Below are positions 7,405 through 15,878 of a DNA stretch of 37,526 nucleotides, one piece after another. Below the pieces are notes generated by a model. The model did not search any database and was not told the origin of the DNA. It worked only from the letters and a program-made list of their open reading frames with translations. Position 1 is the stretch's first letter. Every line of letters begins with the position of its first letter. The stretch lies in the IMG/VR virus record IMGVR_UViG_3300045286_000091, positions 1-37,526 of that record; one strand, written 5' to 3'. The position numbers and the translations under genes were made by a program. This DNA is from a virus.

Positions 7405-10007
7405 CACTCCCCGACCTCGAACTCCGGATAGATGCCGCAGATATGGATCGGCAAGGGATCGAGCTGCTCCAGGCGCACCCGGGCGCCGTCGTTCCACGAG
7501 GCATCGATCAGGACCTCGAGGAGCCCGGTGTAGAGCGACAGGTCCTGCAGGATCGGGTACGCGTCCCGTTGCTTCCACTCGTTGGGGGTCCCGTAGTCCG
7601 GCTGCGAGGCGACGAGGCCCCGCGAGTCGGCCACCTCGACCTTGACCCGGGGCACGATCTTGCGCCGGCCGCGGATCGTCTCGGCCTGCACGTCGAGGTT
7701 CAAGGTCTCGAGGGTCGAGCTGAAAGCGAGGCCGACGATCAGGCGATGGGATGGGGGTACGGTCAGGGTGCCGTCGTTCCCGACGGTCAGGGGGCCGATG
7801 ACGTTCCCGTCCCCTAGGCCCGTAACGTCTTCGTTCTTGAGGTGATCGAAGCCGCTCCACACCTTGCGGTGCAGGAGCCATTCGTTCCCGAGCGGGTTCG
7901 TTCGCAGGTAGGTCGTGATCGGCGTCAGGAAGGCGACCCGGAAGCGATCGGGGACCGGGTTCGTGTTGTCGATCTTCTCGTAGACGCGCACCCGGGCGTC
8001 CTCGAAGGCCTCGGTCGTCGGGTTCCAGAGATGGCAGGAGAGCTCGTCGCCGACCTCGGCCTCCCCGAACGTCGTCGTGTCGACCTCGAAGTACCCGGTC
8101 TCGCCCGCGTCCCAGCCGGCGTCGGCGTGGAGCTGCTTGTTCGTGAAGCGGCTCGTGAAGGACGCGGTCAGGTCGAGCGCGGCATCGACGAAGCACGCGT
8201 CCTCGATCGCCGTCCACTTCCTCGAGGCCAGCTTCTCGATGCAGCGGACCCAGGTGTGGTTGAGGTTCCGGTAGACGACGAAGTACGGGACGTCCTCGGC
8301 TCCCTCCGGGATCACCGCGACGCTCTTGAAGAGCCCGGTGCGCTCCGTAAGGCTATCGGGGACGTACAGGCCGGTCTCGTGGCGGTGCCACCCGACGATG
8401 TCGTGCTCGCGGATGTAGGTCATCCCGAGGAGGACCCCGTCCGACCTCACGAACCACACGACGTGGAAGGGCTCGCGCTGGTAGCCGCGATCGACGATCG
8501 TCTGGCCGTCGAACAGGTGCGTCGCGGGGAGCGAGAGCTCCCGGCCGCCGTAGGTGTCGGCCTGGGCGTCGTACAGGAGCTCCCGGACCGCGTTCGCCTT
8601 CTCGGCGATGTAGATGACCCCCTGATGGATCCCGAGAGGTTGGAGCTTCGAGCAGCCGGTGTATGACTGCGTCTTGATGTCGATCGCGGACGGCGTGATC
8701 GGGTAGTCGCCTCCGGAGCTCACCTGATATTCGGCCCCGCTCGTGAACACGAGCAGGCTCCTGCCCGAGAAGATCCCGCGGATCTCGTTCATCATCGAGG
8801 CCGCGATCGTGAACGTGACGGCGTCGTCGTCGTTCGCGGGGTACGCGGCATCGAAGTTTCGAGGGAGGCCTGTCTTCGACATCCTGACGGTCAGGGGCTC
8901 GTCCGGCCTGCCGGCGAAGACGAGGCGCTGCTCGTGGTAGGTAACGGCCCGCGGGTACTGGCCCGCCTGGCTTCCGAAAGGAACGATCCCGGTCGGAGGG
9001 GAATCGAGGAACGCAGGGACCGGGTTGTCGTCGACGAACTCCACGGTATCGGGAAGCGGGGAGGCGTTGGTGAAGTTCTGGGTTGAGCCGACGTAACCGA
9101 ACACGCCGTTCTGGCCGCGGTACACGTTGTAGTAGTCGACTTCGGTGTCCTCGAGGTAGACGGGCGGGAATTCGGATTCCAGCCTTGCAACTTTCCTCCA
9201 GGTGAGCGTCAGAGGTCGATCGATGTAGATCGGGGCGTTGATGTTGGCACCCGTCGCGGGATATTGAACGGGGAGCGACTCCTCGACGGGCGGCGTCTTC
9301 CCGACCGCGGTCACCTTGTATTGCCACTTCTTCGCAGGGTGCGCGGCGTTCGGAGTGCCGTGAGATTCCGAAAAGAAAGAGGCGAGGGGAGGCAGCGGGA
9401 GCCGATCCTGACTGAACGCCACGAGGCGCCAGTCGAGCTCCGCGTAGCGCCTGAGCTCCTGGGGCCGGTAGTTCTGGTGGACGAACGTCAGGATGTCGAG
9501 GTTCTGGATGTAGTGGAGATCGAAGAGATCGGCCTCGAGGAAGGGCGTCGGGACCTCGTAATGCGTCTGGGCGACCCAGTACGCGCCCGAGGTCTCCGGG
9601 TCGTGGTTCGTGCCGGCCTGGATCGCGTAGTACGCGACCGCCGGAGTGCCTTTCTTGACGAAGTTTCCGACGACGTACGCGGTGCCGGAGCTCCAGGAGG
9701 AGAGGTTCGCGGTGATCACCTCGAGCGGCGCGCCGTCCTTCCAGATCCTGAGGTATTCCGGGCCGAGCTCCAGGAGGTACGCGGTCGTCTCCGAGAAGAT
9801 GAACGGGACGAGGCGAACCGACTTGTTCGATTGCTTCGTGTAGCCGCAAAAGAGGGTTCCGGGGCGGTTCATGGCACCGCCGTGCTTCCCAGTGATCAGG
9901 TTGCGGCAGGTGCGAACCGACGATTTGTATCGGTCGAGGTCGAACCTCGAGTAGAGCGTCGAGGCGATCTCGCCAGCGATGAACGAAAGGATCCGCTCCC
10001 TCGGCAT
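7404..10007 (-). CDS. Tail tubular protein B-like / stabilisation protein
   Basis: An 867-residue, beta-rich protein that follows the tail tubular A-like gene. The segment VRLVPFIFSETTAYLLELGPEYLRIWKDG (residues about 64-92) is typical of the large podoviral tail-tube or nozzle proteins, as are later segments such as QRLVFAGRPDEP and the YQREPFHVVWFVRSDGVLLGMTY region. The ATG at 10007 overlaps the upstream TGA (TGATG) and has GAGG five bases away. A GTG three bases earlier is the only other close option and lies too near the ribosome site. It should form the lower tail tube to which fibres attach. Confidence in the family is good, less so in the exact T7 gp12 equivalence. Confidence 0.82.
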   Translation of the reverse strand: MPRERILSFIAGEIASTLYSRFDLDRYKSSVRTCRNLITGKHGGAMNRPGTLFCGYTKQSNKSVRLVPFIFSETTAYLLELGPEYLRIWKDGAPLEVITANLSSWSSGTAYVVGNFVKKGTPAVAYYAIQAGTNHDPETSGAYWVAQTHYEVPTPFLEADLFDLHYIQNLDILTFVHQNYRPQELRRYAELDWRLVAFSQDRLPLPPLASFFSESHGTPNAAHPAKKWQYKVTAVGKTPPVEESLPVQYPATGANINAPIYIDRPLTLTWRKVARLESEFPPVYLEDTEVDYYNVYRGQNGVFGYVGSTQNFTNASPLPDTVEFVDDNPVPAFLDSPPTGIVPFGSQAGQYPRAVTYHEQRLVFAGRPDEPLTVRMSKTGLPRNFDAAYPANDDDAVTFTIAASMMNEIRGIFSGRSLLVFTSGAEYQVSSGGDYPITPSAIDIKTQSYTGCSKLQPLGIHQGVIYIAEKANAVRELLYDAQADTYGGRELSLPATHLFDGQTIVDRGYQREPFHVVWFVRSDGVLLGMTYIREHDIVGWHRHETGLYVPDSLTERTGLFKSVAVIPEGAEDVPYFVVYRNLNHTWVRCIEKLASRKWTAIEDACFVDAALDLTASFTSRFTNKQLHADAGWDAGETGYFEVDTTTFGEAEVGDELSCHLWNPTTEAFEDARVRVYEKIDNTNPVPDRFRVAFLTPITTYLRTNPLGNEWLLHRKVWSGFDHLKNEDVTGLGDGNVIGPLTVGNDGTLTVPPSHRLIVGLAFSSTLETLNLDVQAETIRGRRKIVPRVKVEVADSRGLVASQPDYGTPNEWKQRDAYPILQDLSLYTGLLEVLIDASWNDGARVRLEQLDPLPIHICGIYPEFEVGE

Positions 10008-10606
10008 CACGACCTCGCAGCGATCGCGGAGGGATCGGGATCGGGATCCTCCTGTCCCTCCTCACGGACGGCCTGCGCGGCCCTCGAGTACGCGAGCTCA
10101 AAGAGCTGCGCGTTCTGCGTCAGGAACTCCCGCTTGACCGTCAGGGGCATCGAGAGCTCCATCGCGAGCAGGAACTCGAGCGCCTTCGCGAACGGCACGG
10201 GAAACTTCGTCGCCTCGGTGACCCGGTAGGTGTACACGAGCGAGGCCGGGTTCAGGTCGGAGTAGATCACCCGGGTGCCGTCTTCGAGCGTCTCGACGGC
10301 GAACGGGATCCGCTGATCGAACCGGGGCGTGCGCGATCCCGTCGAGATGTAGCGGGCGACGAGGCAGTCGGCCGGGTACGCGTACGCGTAGGTCCACTCG
10401 TCGGGGATCGTGGCGTTCGCGATCTCGGCGAGGGTGACGCGCTTCGTCGCGAACGGCCAGGGAAACATCGACAGGAGCTGGTCGCGGGTGTTCGCGTAGA
10501 ACAGGTTGCACGCCCGGGCTTCCTTCGAGGCTTCGGTCAGGGAGGCGATCCCGCCAAAGATCCCGAGCTTCGCCAGGGCGCCGTTGCAGATCGAGATGGC
10601 GTCCAT
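10007..10606 (-). CDS. Tail tubular protein A-like / head-to-tail adaptor
   Basis: A 199-residue protein with the family's usual start: a CNGALAKLG motif near residues 7-15, then an A-x-x-C-N-L-F-Y-x-x-x-R-D-x-L-L helix and a PWPFATKRVTLA segment near residues 49-60. The C-terminal half is helical, with an acidic tail. Proteins of this kind form the ring between the portal and the tail nozzle, and the next gene downstream is the nozzle-like protein. The ATG at 10606 follows a strong hairpin that separates this gene from the head module. A GGGGGA ribosome site lies upstream. Confidence 0.85.
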   Translation of the reverse strand: MDAISICNGALAKLGIFGGIASLTEASKEARACNLFYANTRDQLLSMFPWPFATKRVTLAEIANATIPDEWTYAYAYPADCLVARYISTGSRTPRFDQRIPFAVETLEDGTRVIYSDLNPASLVYTYRVTEATKFPVPFAKALEFLLAMELSMPLTVKREFLTQNAQLFELAYSRAAQAVREEGQEDPDPDPSAIAARS

Positions 10607-10625
10607 CGAATCCCCCGATCGCGAG

Positions 10626-10656
10626 GGGGCCCGGGGCTTTCAGGCTCCCGGGCCCC
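10626..10656 (-). terminator. Strong GC hairpin between head and tail modules
   Basis: A perfect 10-bp stem GGGGCCCGGG (10626-10635) with CCCGGGCCCC (10647-10656) and an 11-base loop. It sits between the stop at 10663 and the tail tubular A start at 10606. No T-tract follows on the minus strand, so it may attenuate transcription or protect mRNA rather than fully terminate. Confidence 0.5.
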
Positions 10657-10662
10657 TCGAGG

Positions 10663-10926
10663 TTACGTGGTCTTCTTCTTCGGGCCCCGCCGCATGTACT
10701 CCTGGACCGTCTGGGCCGAGGGCGGACGCTGGGCTTCCGCCATCTCCGAGATCGCGATCGGAGCGAACGGTTTCGGCGGGGGTTCCGGATCGGGTTTCGA
10801 CGCGTCCGACGCCGGCCACGGCTCGAACGACTTGAAGGGCTTCTCGTCGGCCTCGAGCTCGAGGGGGTCCCCGGGATTGAGGAACCTCCCCTTCCAGTAC
10901 GTGGGCACCGTGACCTTGTAGCGCAT
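10663..10926 (-). CDS. Small virion-module protein, unknown
   Basis: An 87-residue protein starting MRYKVTVPTYWKG at the ATG at 10926, chosen because GGAGG lies five bases upstream; longer forms would overlap the cement gene. The N-terminal 30 residues look beta-stranded, with a LNPGDPLELE turn. The middle is Pro-rich, and the C-terminus is basic (RRGPKKKTT). It lies between the cement-like gene and the tail adaptor and ends just before a strong hairpin, so it belongs to the head module. I do not recognise a family. Confidence 0.7.
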   Translation of the reverse strand: MRYKVTVPTYWKGRFLNPGDPLELEADEKPFKSFEPWPASDASKPDPEPPPKPFAPIAISEMAEAQRPPSAQTVQEYMRRGPKKKTT

Positions 10927-10940
10927 GACGTCCTCCGGGA

Positions 10941-11423
10941 TCAGTAGGCGGTGCCGCGGTGCTCGTACTCGACGCCGAGCCCACCGGACACGGTGCCGCC
11001 GGTCGTCGCCGCGACGGCGACCACCGCGGCCCACCGGATGTACCGCTCCGTCACCGCGCCCGGGGCGAGCGGGGGCGGCGAGAGCTTCTTGCCGGCCGCG
11101 AAGGCGGCGTTGTTAAACGCGGTCGCCCCGGTCGACCAGAGCACGGTCGGGGTCGAAAACGCGCTCGTGTCGTCCATCTGGAGCTGGAAGTCGACCGTGG
11201 CCGAGCCGCCGCTCGTCATCGCGGTGATGATCTGGAACCACGGGTAGATCACGGCGCCCTGGCCGGCGTCGATCTGGCCCGAGATCTGCCCGAGGGTCGC
11301 GGATCCGCGGGGCGGAACGACCTCGGCCGCGCCGCCCCAGAGATCGATGATCTCGCCGGAGGTGGTTCCGGTCGAGACGTTCATGGACTTCTCGTCCATG
11401 GAGGTCAGAAGAGCATCCTGCAT
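10941..11423 (-). CDS. Bbp16-like capsid cement protein
   Basis: A 160-residue, beta-rich protein directly downstream of the major capsid gene. The pattern is that of the Bbp16 family of capsid-decorating proteins: an early DLWGGAAEVVPPRG segment, a central ATVDFQLQMDDTSAFSTPTVLW strand pair and a C-terminal RYIRWAAVVAVAATTGGTVSGGLGV strand pair. Such proteins stabilise the expanded capsid from outside. The ATG at 11423 has AAGGAG eight bases upstream and follows a hairpin that lies after the capsid stop. The family call is from pattern memory and position. Confidence 0.7.
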   Translation of the reverse strand: MQDALLTSMDEKSMNVSTGTTSGEIIDLWGGAAEVVPPRGSATLGQISGQIDAGQGAVIYPWFQIITAMTSGGSATVDFQLQMDDTSAFSTPTVLWSTGATAFNNAAFAAGKKLSPPPLAPGAVTERYIRWAAVVAVAATTGGTVSGGLGVEYEHRGTAY

Positions 11424-11452
11424 GATCAGTCTCCTTCTTGAGCTGCAATCAG

Positions 11453-11477
11453 CCGACCCGTGCGCGCACGGGATCGG
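11453..11477 (-). terminator. Hairpin after the major capsid gene
   Basis: The 16-base perfect palindrome CCCGTGCGCGCACGGG (11457-11472) is extended by four more pairs, CCGA with TCGG, around one bulged base. It starts one base after the capsid stop. A weak T-containing stretch follows. It fits a partial terminator that sets capsid expression above that of downstream genes, or a 3' stabiliser of the capsid mRNA. Confidence 0.55.
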
Positions 11478-12473
11478 TTAGCTGATGATCGTCTCCGAGA
11501 CGGTGAGGGCGTCGCACTGCTTGATCGGGATGCCCTTGAACGTCGGGACCAGGACCCCGTTGCCAAAGTCGTGGTAGTTGAGGGTGTTCTTGACCTTCTC
11601 CTGCATGCCGAACTCGAGGGCCTCGAGCACGGCCGCGTTGGCGTAGAACGCCATCCGGCCCTTGTTCTTGGTCGGGAGGCGGTAGTACGCGGAGGTCATC
11701 GCGTCGACGAGCTTGGTGTTGTTCGCCGGGGTCGCCATCTGCGAGATGTCGATGTTGCAGATGCGGACGACGTAACGCCAGTCGCGGATGCACAGGCCGA
11801 GCTTCCAGGTCCACTTCGTGACCCAGGCGGTGTGCAGGTTGCCGGAGGTGTCGCGGACGACCTGTTCGCCGAGGTCCTTCGACTGCAGGCCGGCCATGGT
11901 GCCCTTCGGGAAGATGAGGTGACAAGTGTCCGGCGCCCAGCAGATGAGCCACATCGAGGCCTGCTCGTCGGCCTCGGTGTATCCCGGCTTGATGATGTTG
12001 ATGCTGTTCTGGGTGTTGCCGCTGATCGCGTCGTACCGGGGCGAGAATCCCGTGAACTTCTCGGGCGCGGTCTCGGTGTTGGCGTAGAAGAGCGCCGAGG
12101 CCGCCTCGTTGTTCATCTTCGAGACGAACGCGGCGTCCTCCGACGCCCGGAACGCGGGACCGCCGTTCAGCTCGACGAGCTCCGTGTCGATCTCCGAGTA
12201 GCCTTCCATGAGGCCGCAGATCTCGTCGACCTGGAGGGTGTGGGACTTCGAGGGCGGCACGCCCTCGTTGATGCGACGCCAGCCGATGGTCGGGAGGCCG
12301 GACCGGATCGTGGTGCGGTGACCGGTCGGGAGGTTCCCTTCGATCGCGGTCGCGTCGCCCAGGACCGCGTTCTCCTGCGTCAGGAGCTCGACGACCTGCG
12401 CCATGGATCCGTCGGGATCCTGGCGCTTGACGAAGTCGAGCAGGGTCGGGTTCAGGATGGACAGAACAGCCAT
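11478..12473 (-). CDS. Major capsid protein (Bbp17-like)
   Basis: A 331-residue protein following the scaffold gene. Segments typical of this podoviral coat family are the start with LNPTLLDFVKR, an ATAIEGNLPTGHRTTIRSGLP segment near residues 41-61, TLQVDEICGLMEGYSEID near 79-96, and the C-terminal IPIKQCDALTVSETII. The middle carries a STRNLHTAWVTKWTWKLGL-like beta region. It would form the icosahedral shell with the HK97-type fold, assembled on the scaffold and decorated by the Bbp16-like protein. The ATG at 12473 has GGAGAG upstream, 12 bases after the scaffold stop. Confidence 0.9.
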   Translation of the reverse strand: MAVLSILNPTLLDFVKRQDPDGSMAQVVELLTQENAVLGDATAIEGNLPTGHRTTIRSGLPTIGWRRINEGVPPSKSHTLQVDEICGLMEGYSEIDTELVELNGGPAFRASEDAAFVSKMNNEAASALFYANTETAPEKFTGFSPRYDAISGNTQNSINIIKPGYTEADEQASMWLICWAPDTCHLIFPKGTMAGLQSKDLGEQVVRDTSGNLHTAWVTKWTWKLGLCIRDWRYVVRICNIDISQMATPANNTKLVDAMTSAYYRLPTKNKGRMAFYANAAVLEALEFGMQEKVKNTLNYHDFGNGVLVPTFKGIPIKQCDALTVSETIIS

Positions 12474-12485
12474 GTCGGCTCTCCG

Positions 12486-13196
12486 TTACCCCTCGTCCTT
12501 GTACATCGAGGGGTACATGACCCGGAGGCGCTCCTCATCGGACATCGGTCGATTCGCCGGCGAGGCGCCGGGACTCTTCGTATCTTCCGAGACACGCGCT
12601 CCCAAGCGCGCGAGGAATCGGAGCATCCCCGGATGGTTTCCGAGGCGGCCCGCTTTCAGGAAGGACCAGAGCTCCCGGTCCCCGTACTTGCGGACGAGTT
12701 CGTTGGCAATTTGGCGCGAATGATCCCAGCGTTCGCCGCCGATCTCGGGATCCTTGCGCGCCTCGTGGTACCAGCGGTCCGCGATCTCCGCGGCTCGCTT
12801 CTCGGCGGCTTCTCGGACGCGTTCCTGGTTCTCGACGTAGGCCTTCACGAGGGTGTCCATGCCCTTCTGCGAGAGCCCGACGCGGTTCGCGATCTCCGCG
12901 ACCTGGTCGAGCATCGCATCGTCGGGTGTCCACCCGTCCGGGAGGTCGATGTTGTACGACTCCGGAGCGCCGAGGTACTCGTTGCCTTCCGGCTTTCCCT
13001 GGTCGCCTTCGGAACCGTCCTTGTCGCCTTCCTCTTGAAGCTCGTCGAAGACGCCCTTGCCGGCGTCATCGGGACTGATGGGTTCTTCCTGCGGAGCGCC
13101 AGGTTGAGGCGTGTCGGCAGGAGCCGCCGGCGGGGTCCCCTGGGGGGTCGCCGCGGGCGGGGTGTTACTCGTCGGGGTCGGGTTCATCTCGCTCAT
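12486..13196 (-). CDS. Capsid scaffolding protein
   Basis: A 236-residue acidic protein placed just before the coat gene. Residues 1-80 are low-complexity, rich in Pro, Thr, Gly and acidic residues. Residues about 90-175 are strongly helical (for example KGMDTLVKAYVENQERVREAAEKRAAEI). The C-terminus ends in a SDEERLRVMYPSMYKDEG segment of the kind seen in podoviral scaffolds that dock on the coat protein. It starts 32 bases inside the end of the Bbp19-like gene. Scaffolds act inside the procapsid and leave before DNA packaging. Confidence 0.82.
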   Translation of the reverse strand: MSEMNPTPTSNTPPAATPQGTPPAAPADTPQPGAPQEEPISPDDAGKGVFDELQEEGDKDGSEGDQGKPEGNEYLGAPESYNIDLPDGWTPDDAMLDQVAEIANRVGLSQKGMDTLVKAYVENQERVREAAEKRAAEIADRWYHEARKDPEIGGERWDHSRQIANELVRKYGDRELWSFLKAGRLGNHPGMLRFLARLGARVSEDTKSPGASPANRPMSDEERLRVMYPSMYKDEG

Positions 13197-13461
13197 ACGG
13201 AACCTCCGGAGCTCGAGCGTCCTCGAGATCCTTGAAGATGGTCACGGCGAGCGAACGGCGACCCGCGTAGTAGTCGCGTTCAGCGGGCTCGCGAGACCAG
13301 ACGTCCTCGAACATCGCCCCGGCCTCGAGCCACCGATTCGTGACGCGCACGAACGCGGGATCCCGGAGGAGGGCTCTCAAGTCGAGGAGCGCGGCCGCCT
13401 CGAGGCGTCGCGCGCGCTCCCGCTGCTGTTGCGCTCGTCCTTCGTCGTCGGTGCGCGCCAT
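13165..13461 (-). CDS. Bbp19-like phage protein
   Basis: A 98-residue helical protein. The core LLRDPAFVRVTNRWLEAGAMFEDVW, followed by YYAGRRSLAVTIFKDLE, matches the pattern I know for the Bbp19-like family, in which an aromatic residue plus AGRR precedes a last helix. These small proteins lie in the head region of BPP-1-like podoviruses; their role is not established. The ATG at 13461 abuts the upstream TAG. The gene's end overlaps the scaffold start by 32 bases, which suggests coupled translation. Confidence 0.65.
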   Translation of the reverse strand: MARTDDEGRAQQQRERARRLEAAALLDLRALLRDPAFVRVTNRWLEAGAMFEDVWSREPAERDYYAGRRSLAVTIFKDLEDARAPEVPYERDEPDPDE

Positions 13462-13638
13462 CTAGCCGTGCCTCTTGAACCACTCGACTTGACGAAGACG
13501 TTTCACGGCTTCGCCCTTCGAGCTGTAGGAGCCGAGGCTCTTGTGCTCGCCGGCGTTGGGGCCCGACGTCTTGACGTGCTTCGAGACGACCTTCCACTTC
13601 TTGCCGCTCTTGACGATCATCGGTGGCTCATGCGCCAT
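13462..13638 (-). CDS. Small basic protein, unknown
   Basis: A 58-residue, lysine-rich protein (VKSGKKWKVVSKHVKTSG...) ending KRLRQVEWFKRHG. The pattern resembles short beta-hairpin plus helix proteins that occur near phage head genes, such as 'K-S-G-K-K-W-V-V-...-H-R-S-L-G-S-Y-...-K-A-E-A-x-K-R-L-R-Q-V'. I chose the ATG at 13638 because GGAAG lies seven bases upstream. An ATG at 13620 would give the ATGA overlap common in this genome and remains possible. Function unknown. Confidence 0.65.
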   Translation of the reverse strand: MAHEPPMIVKSGKKWKVVSKHVKTSGPNAGEHKSLGSYSSKGEAVKRLRQVEWFKRHG

Positions 13639-13880
13639 CGGCGCTCTTCCGCTTTCGTGTGCGATTCGGAGGCCGCGATCGCTTGGGCCTGCTTCGGATT
13701 CGTGACCTTGTTGCCCGATCCGCCCGACCTGAGCGTCCCCCTGTGGAACTCCTCCATCACCGCGGATCCTCGCCACTTCATCGGGATCTGACGCCGAGCT
13801 TCGGCCCCGGCTCCCGGGGCGTCCGGGTGCTTCATGGCCTTCGCGACCCACTTCTTCTTCGCAGCTTGGTTCTTCGTCAT
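13617..13880 (-). CDS. DUF6496-like small protein
   Basis: An 87-residue basic protein. The second half reads like the DUF6496 pattern: an EEFHRGTLRSGGSGNKVTNPKQAQAIAASE stretch (residues about 43-72), meaning a short helix, a Ser/Gly turn, then KQA-x-AIA-x-SE. The N-terminus is Lys-rich. Such genes are frequent beside phage structural genes and have no proven role. It starts four bases after the portal stop; its end overlaps the next gene by 22 bases. Confidence 0.7.
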   Translation of the reverse strand: MTKNQAAKKKWVAKAMKHPDAPGAGAEARRQIPMKWRGSAVMEEFHRGTLRSGGSGNKVTNPKQAQAIAASESHTKAEERRWRMSHR

Positions 13881-13884
13881 GGGA

Positions 13885-15630
13885 TCACCCGAGCCCGGGG
13901 CTCATGCGCTGGAGGATGTTGCCGAGGGCGGTCTCGCCCTGGTCGTCTTCCGGGATCTCCGAAAGATCCTTCATCGCCCCGGTCATCTGTTTCGCGGCCG
14001 GAGCGGCCTGCATCATCGCGGCCTGCTGCTGCATCTTGGCGCGCGCCTGCCTCAGGATCATCGTGGCTTGCGTGGGACGCACGAGCGACGGGGCGATCCC
14101 GACCCGCTCCGCGTAGTCGTCGATCGCCGCATCAACATCGAACTTGTCCCGAGCTTGGGGATCGAGCGTCTGGGCCACGTTCCCGATGTAGGCCGTCGCG
14201 CGCTCGATGTTCGCGATACCGACGAGCTTCTGCGCGGTGGCGAGGATCGACTCGAACACTACCTTGTACTCCTCCCCCTCGAGCACCGGGGGCGCCGGAG
14301 GGATGTCCCCTCTCCGGTAGAGCACGAAGAAGAACCGATCGATCAGGGGTCGCAGGAGCTCGTCGTCGAGCCGCTGGAGCTGGGGTCCGAGCTGCAGAAC
14401 CTTCTCCTCGTGGAGCTCCGCGATCTCGGTGGCCGTCCGCGGCTGCCTCAGGTCGGAGTAGAGCAGCGTCGTAAAGAGGTCCGCGTAGAACGCCTGGTTG
14501 ATCCGCTTCGTGTACTCCGCGATCTCTTCGCGGAGGAGTGCCGCGCGGGTGTCGATCTGGACCGCCGGACGGATCTGCTCCGCGGCGCCGACGTCGCCCT
14601 TCGCGACGTAGGTCGTATCGCCGGCGAGGAGCTTCAGGCCGGTTCGCTGCATCGACGCCGGCGCGATCATCGGCGGCGTGACGATCTTGTCCATCACCTG
14701 CGCCTTGCGGCGCTCGTAGTACTGGAGGCTCTTGATGTCCGGCAGGGCCTCCATCGCCGGCGACGTGCCGTAAACGTCCGACCCGGTGATATCCCACCGC
14801 GGGACCATGTAGGGGTTCTCCTGGTAGCCCCCGACGGCGAGGTAGGTATCGCGGGTGTCCGTCGCGATCTCGAGCCAGTAGGAGGCCCAGGGCATGTTCT
14901 CGCGATCGTCCTTCTCGGGATCGCGTTCCGTGCGGGGCTCGACGACGTGCAGGACGTCGATTGGGATGTCGTAGTCCCCGCGGTCGTACTTGTCACGGAC
15001 GCCGGTCGAGACCGCGCGGTAGCCGAATCGCCGCACGAGCTGGAACACCGTGAGCTGCGTCTCGTGGTAGACGGTGTTGACCCGCCCGAGCTCGTCCGCC
15101 GCGACCCAGTACTCGCCGACCGGGATCACCCAGGATCTTACGATCGTGGCCGGGTGCGCCTCGGTGTAGAGCGGGGAGATCCCGTAGACCGCGAGGTCAC
15201 CGTAGAGCGACGCGAGGGAGTTGTAGACGTTCGACTTGTGCAGGGCCGTCCGGATCCGGTCCTCCACGATGTACAGCCACTGTTTGACCTCGGGGAGGTC
15301 GGTGAGGGCCGGATCCGGCACGGTGAGGCGAAACCAGGGCCTCGAGGGGCTCGTCAACCCCGCCTGGAGCCCGGAGCGAAGGGACCTAAGCGCGAGCGTC
15401 GCGGCGCCGTTGTAGATCTTGTCGTTCCGCTTCGTGCCGCGGTTCCGCCAGGTCTTCCCCTCGAGCCTGAGGCGCCTGGGCAGGATGTAGTCGCCGAGCT
15501 CCCGGTAGTGGGACTCCCAGCTCGATCGGTCCTGCTTCAGCGCGGACCACCGCTTCATGAGGCGGTCTCTCGAGGGGATCGCGGCGATCTTTCGGAAGGC
15601 GTTGCTCTCGCCTCGCTCCAGGGCGGCCAT
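13885..15630 (-). CDS. Portal / head-to-tail connector protein
   Basis: A 581-residue protein of the podoviral head-tail connector family. The N-terminal signature is clear: RWSALKQDRSSWESHYRELGDYILPRR at residues 27-53, then IYNGAATLALRSLRSGLQAGLTSPSRPWFRL at 72-102. Later segments cover the clip and stem, and the C-terminal region (residues about 500-540) is helical and Gln/Ala-rich. Twelve copies form the ring through which DNA is packaged and released. It lies downstream of the terminase genes, as usual. The ATG at 15630 is four bases after the upstream stop. Confidence 0.92.
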   Translation of the reverse strand: MAALERGESNAFRKIAAIPSRDRLMKRWSALKQDRSSWESHYRELGDYILPRRLRLEGKTWRNRGTKRNDKIYNGAATLALRSLRSGLQAGLTSPSRPWFRLTVPDPALTDLPEVKQWLYIVEDRIRTALHKSNVYNSLASLYGDLAVYGISPLYTEAHPATIVRSWVIPVGEYWVAADELGRVNTVYHETQLTVFQLVRRFGYRAVSTGVRDKYDRGDYDIPIDVLHVVEPRTERDPEKDDRENMPWASYWLEIATDTRDTYLAVGGYQENPYMVPRWDITGSDVYGTSPAMEALPDIKSLQYYERRKAQVMDKIVTPPMIAPASMQRTGLKLLAGDTTYVAKGDVGAAEQIRPAVQIDTRAALLREEIAEYTKRINQAFYADLFTTLLYSDLRQPRTATEIAELHEEKVLQLGPQLQRLDDELLRPLIDRFFFVLYRRGDIPPAPPVLEGEEYKVVFESILATAQKLVGIANIERATAYIGNVAQTLDPQARDKFDVDAAIDDYAERVGIAPSLVRPTQATMILRQARAKMQQQAAMMQAAPAAKQMTGAMKDLSEIPEDDQGETALGNILQRMSPGLG

Positions 15631-15633
15631 GGG

Positions 15634-15876
15634 TCACTTGCTCCCGGTGATGGCGAACGAGGGATTCGACAGATCGCCCCCGAGGGTCTCATCGGTCAGG
15701 CCGCCGGTCTTCGGCTTCGTGAGCCAGCTCTGCGAGACGCCTCGCATCTCGCGGCGCTTCTTCGCCCACATCGAGGCCTCCTGGACGCTCGTGTCCGTGA
15801 CCTCGGTCGACTTGGGTTGCTTCGGGTACGCCCAGAGCGGGACGTAGAGGCTCGAGGAGCTGCCGGCGGATCCCAC
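15634..15876 (-). CDS. Small protein between terminase and portal, unknown
   Basis: An 80-residue protein that begins at a GTG (15876), two bases after the upstream stop; the next in-frame Met would remove almost half of it. It is Ser/Thr-rich with an aromatic N-terminus (LYVPLWAYPKQPKSTEVTD) and a basic middle (MWAKKRREMRG). No family is recognised. The tight spacing on both sides supports a real gene of the packaging and portal operon. Confidence 0.6.
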   Translation of the reverse strand: MGSAGSSSSLYVPLWAYPKQPKSTEVTDTSVQEASMWAKKRREMRGVSQSWLTKPKTGGLTDETLGGDLSNPSFAITGSK

Positions 15877-15878
15877 GG

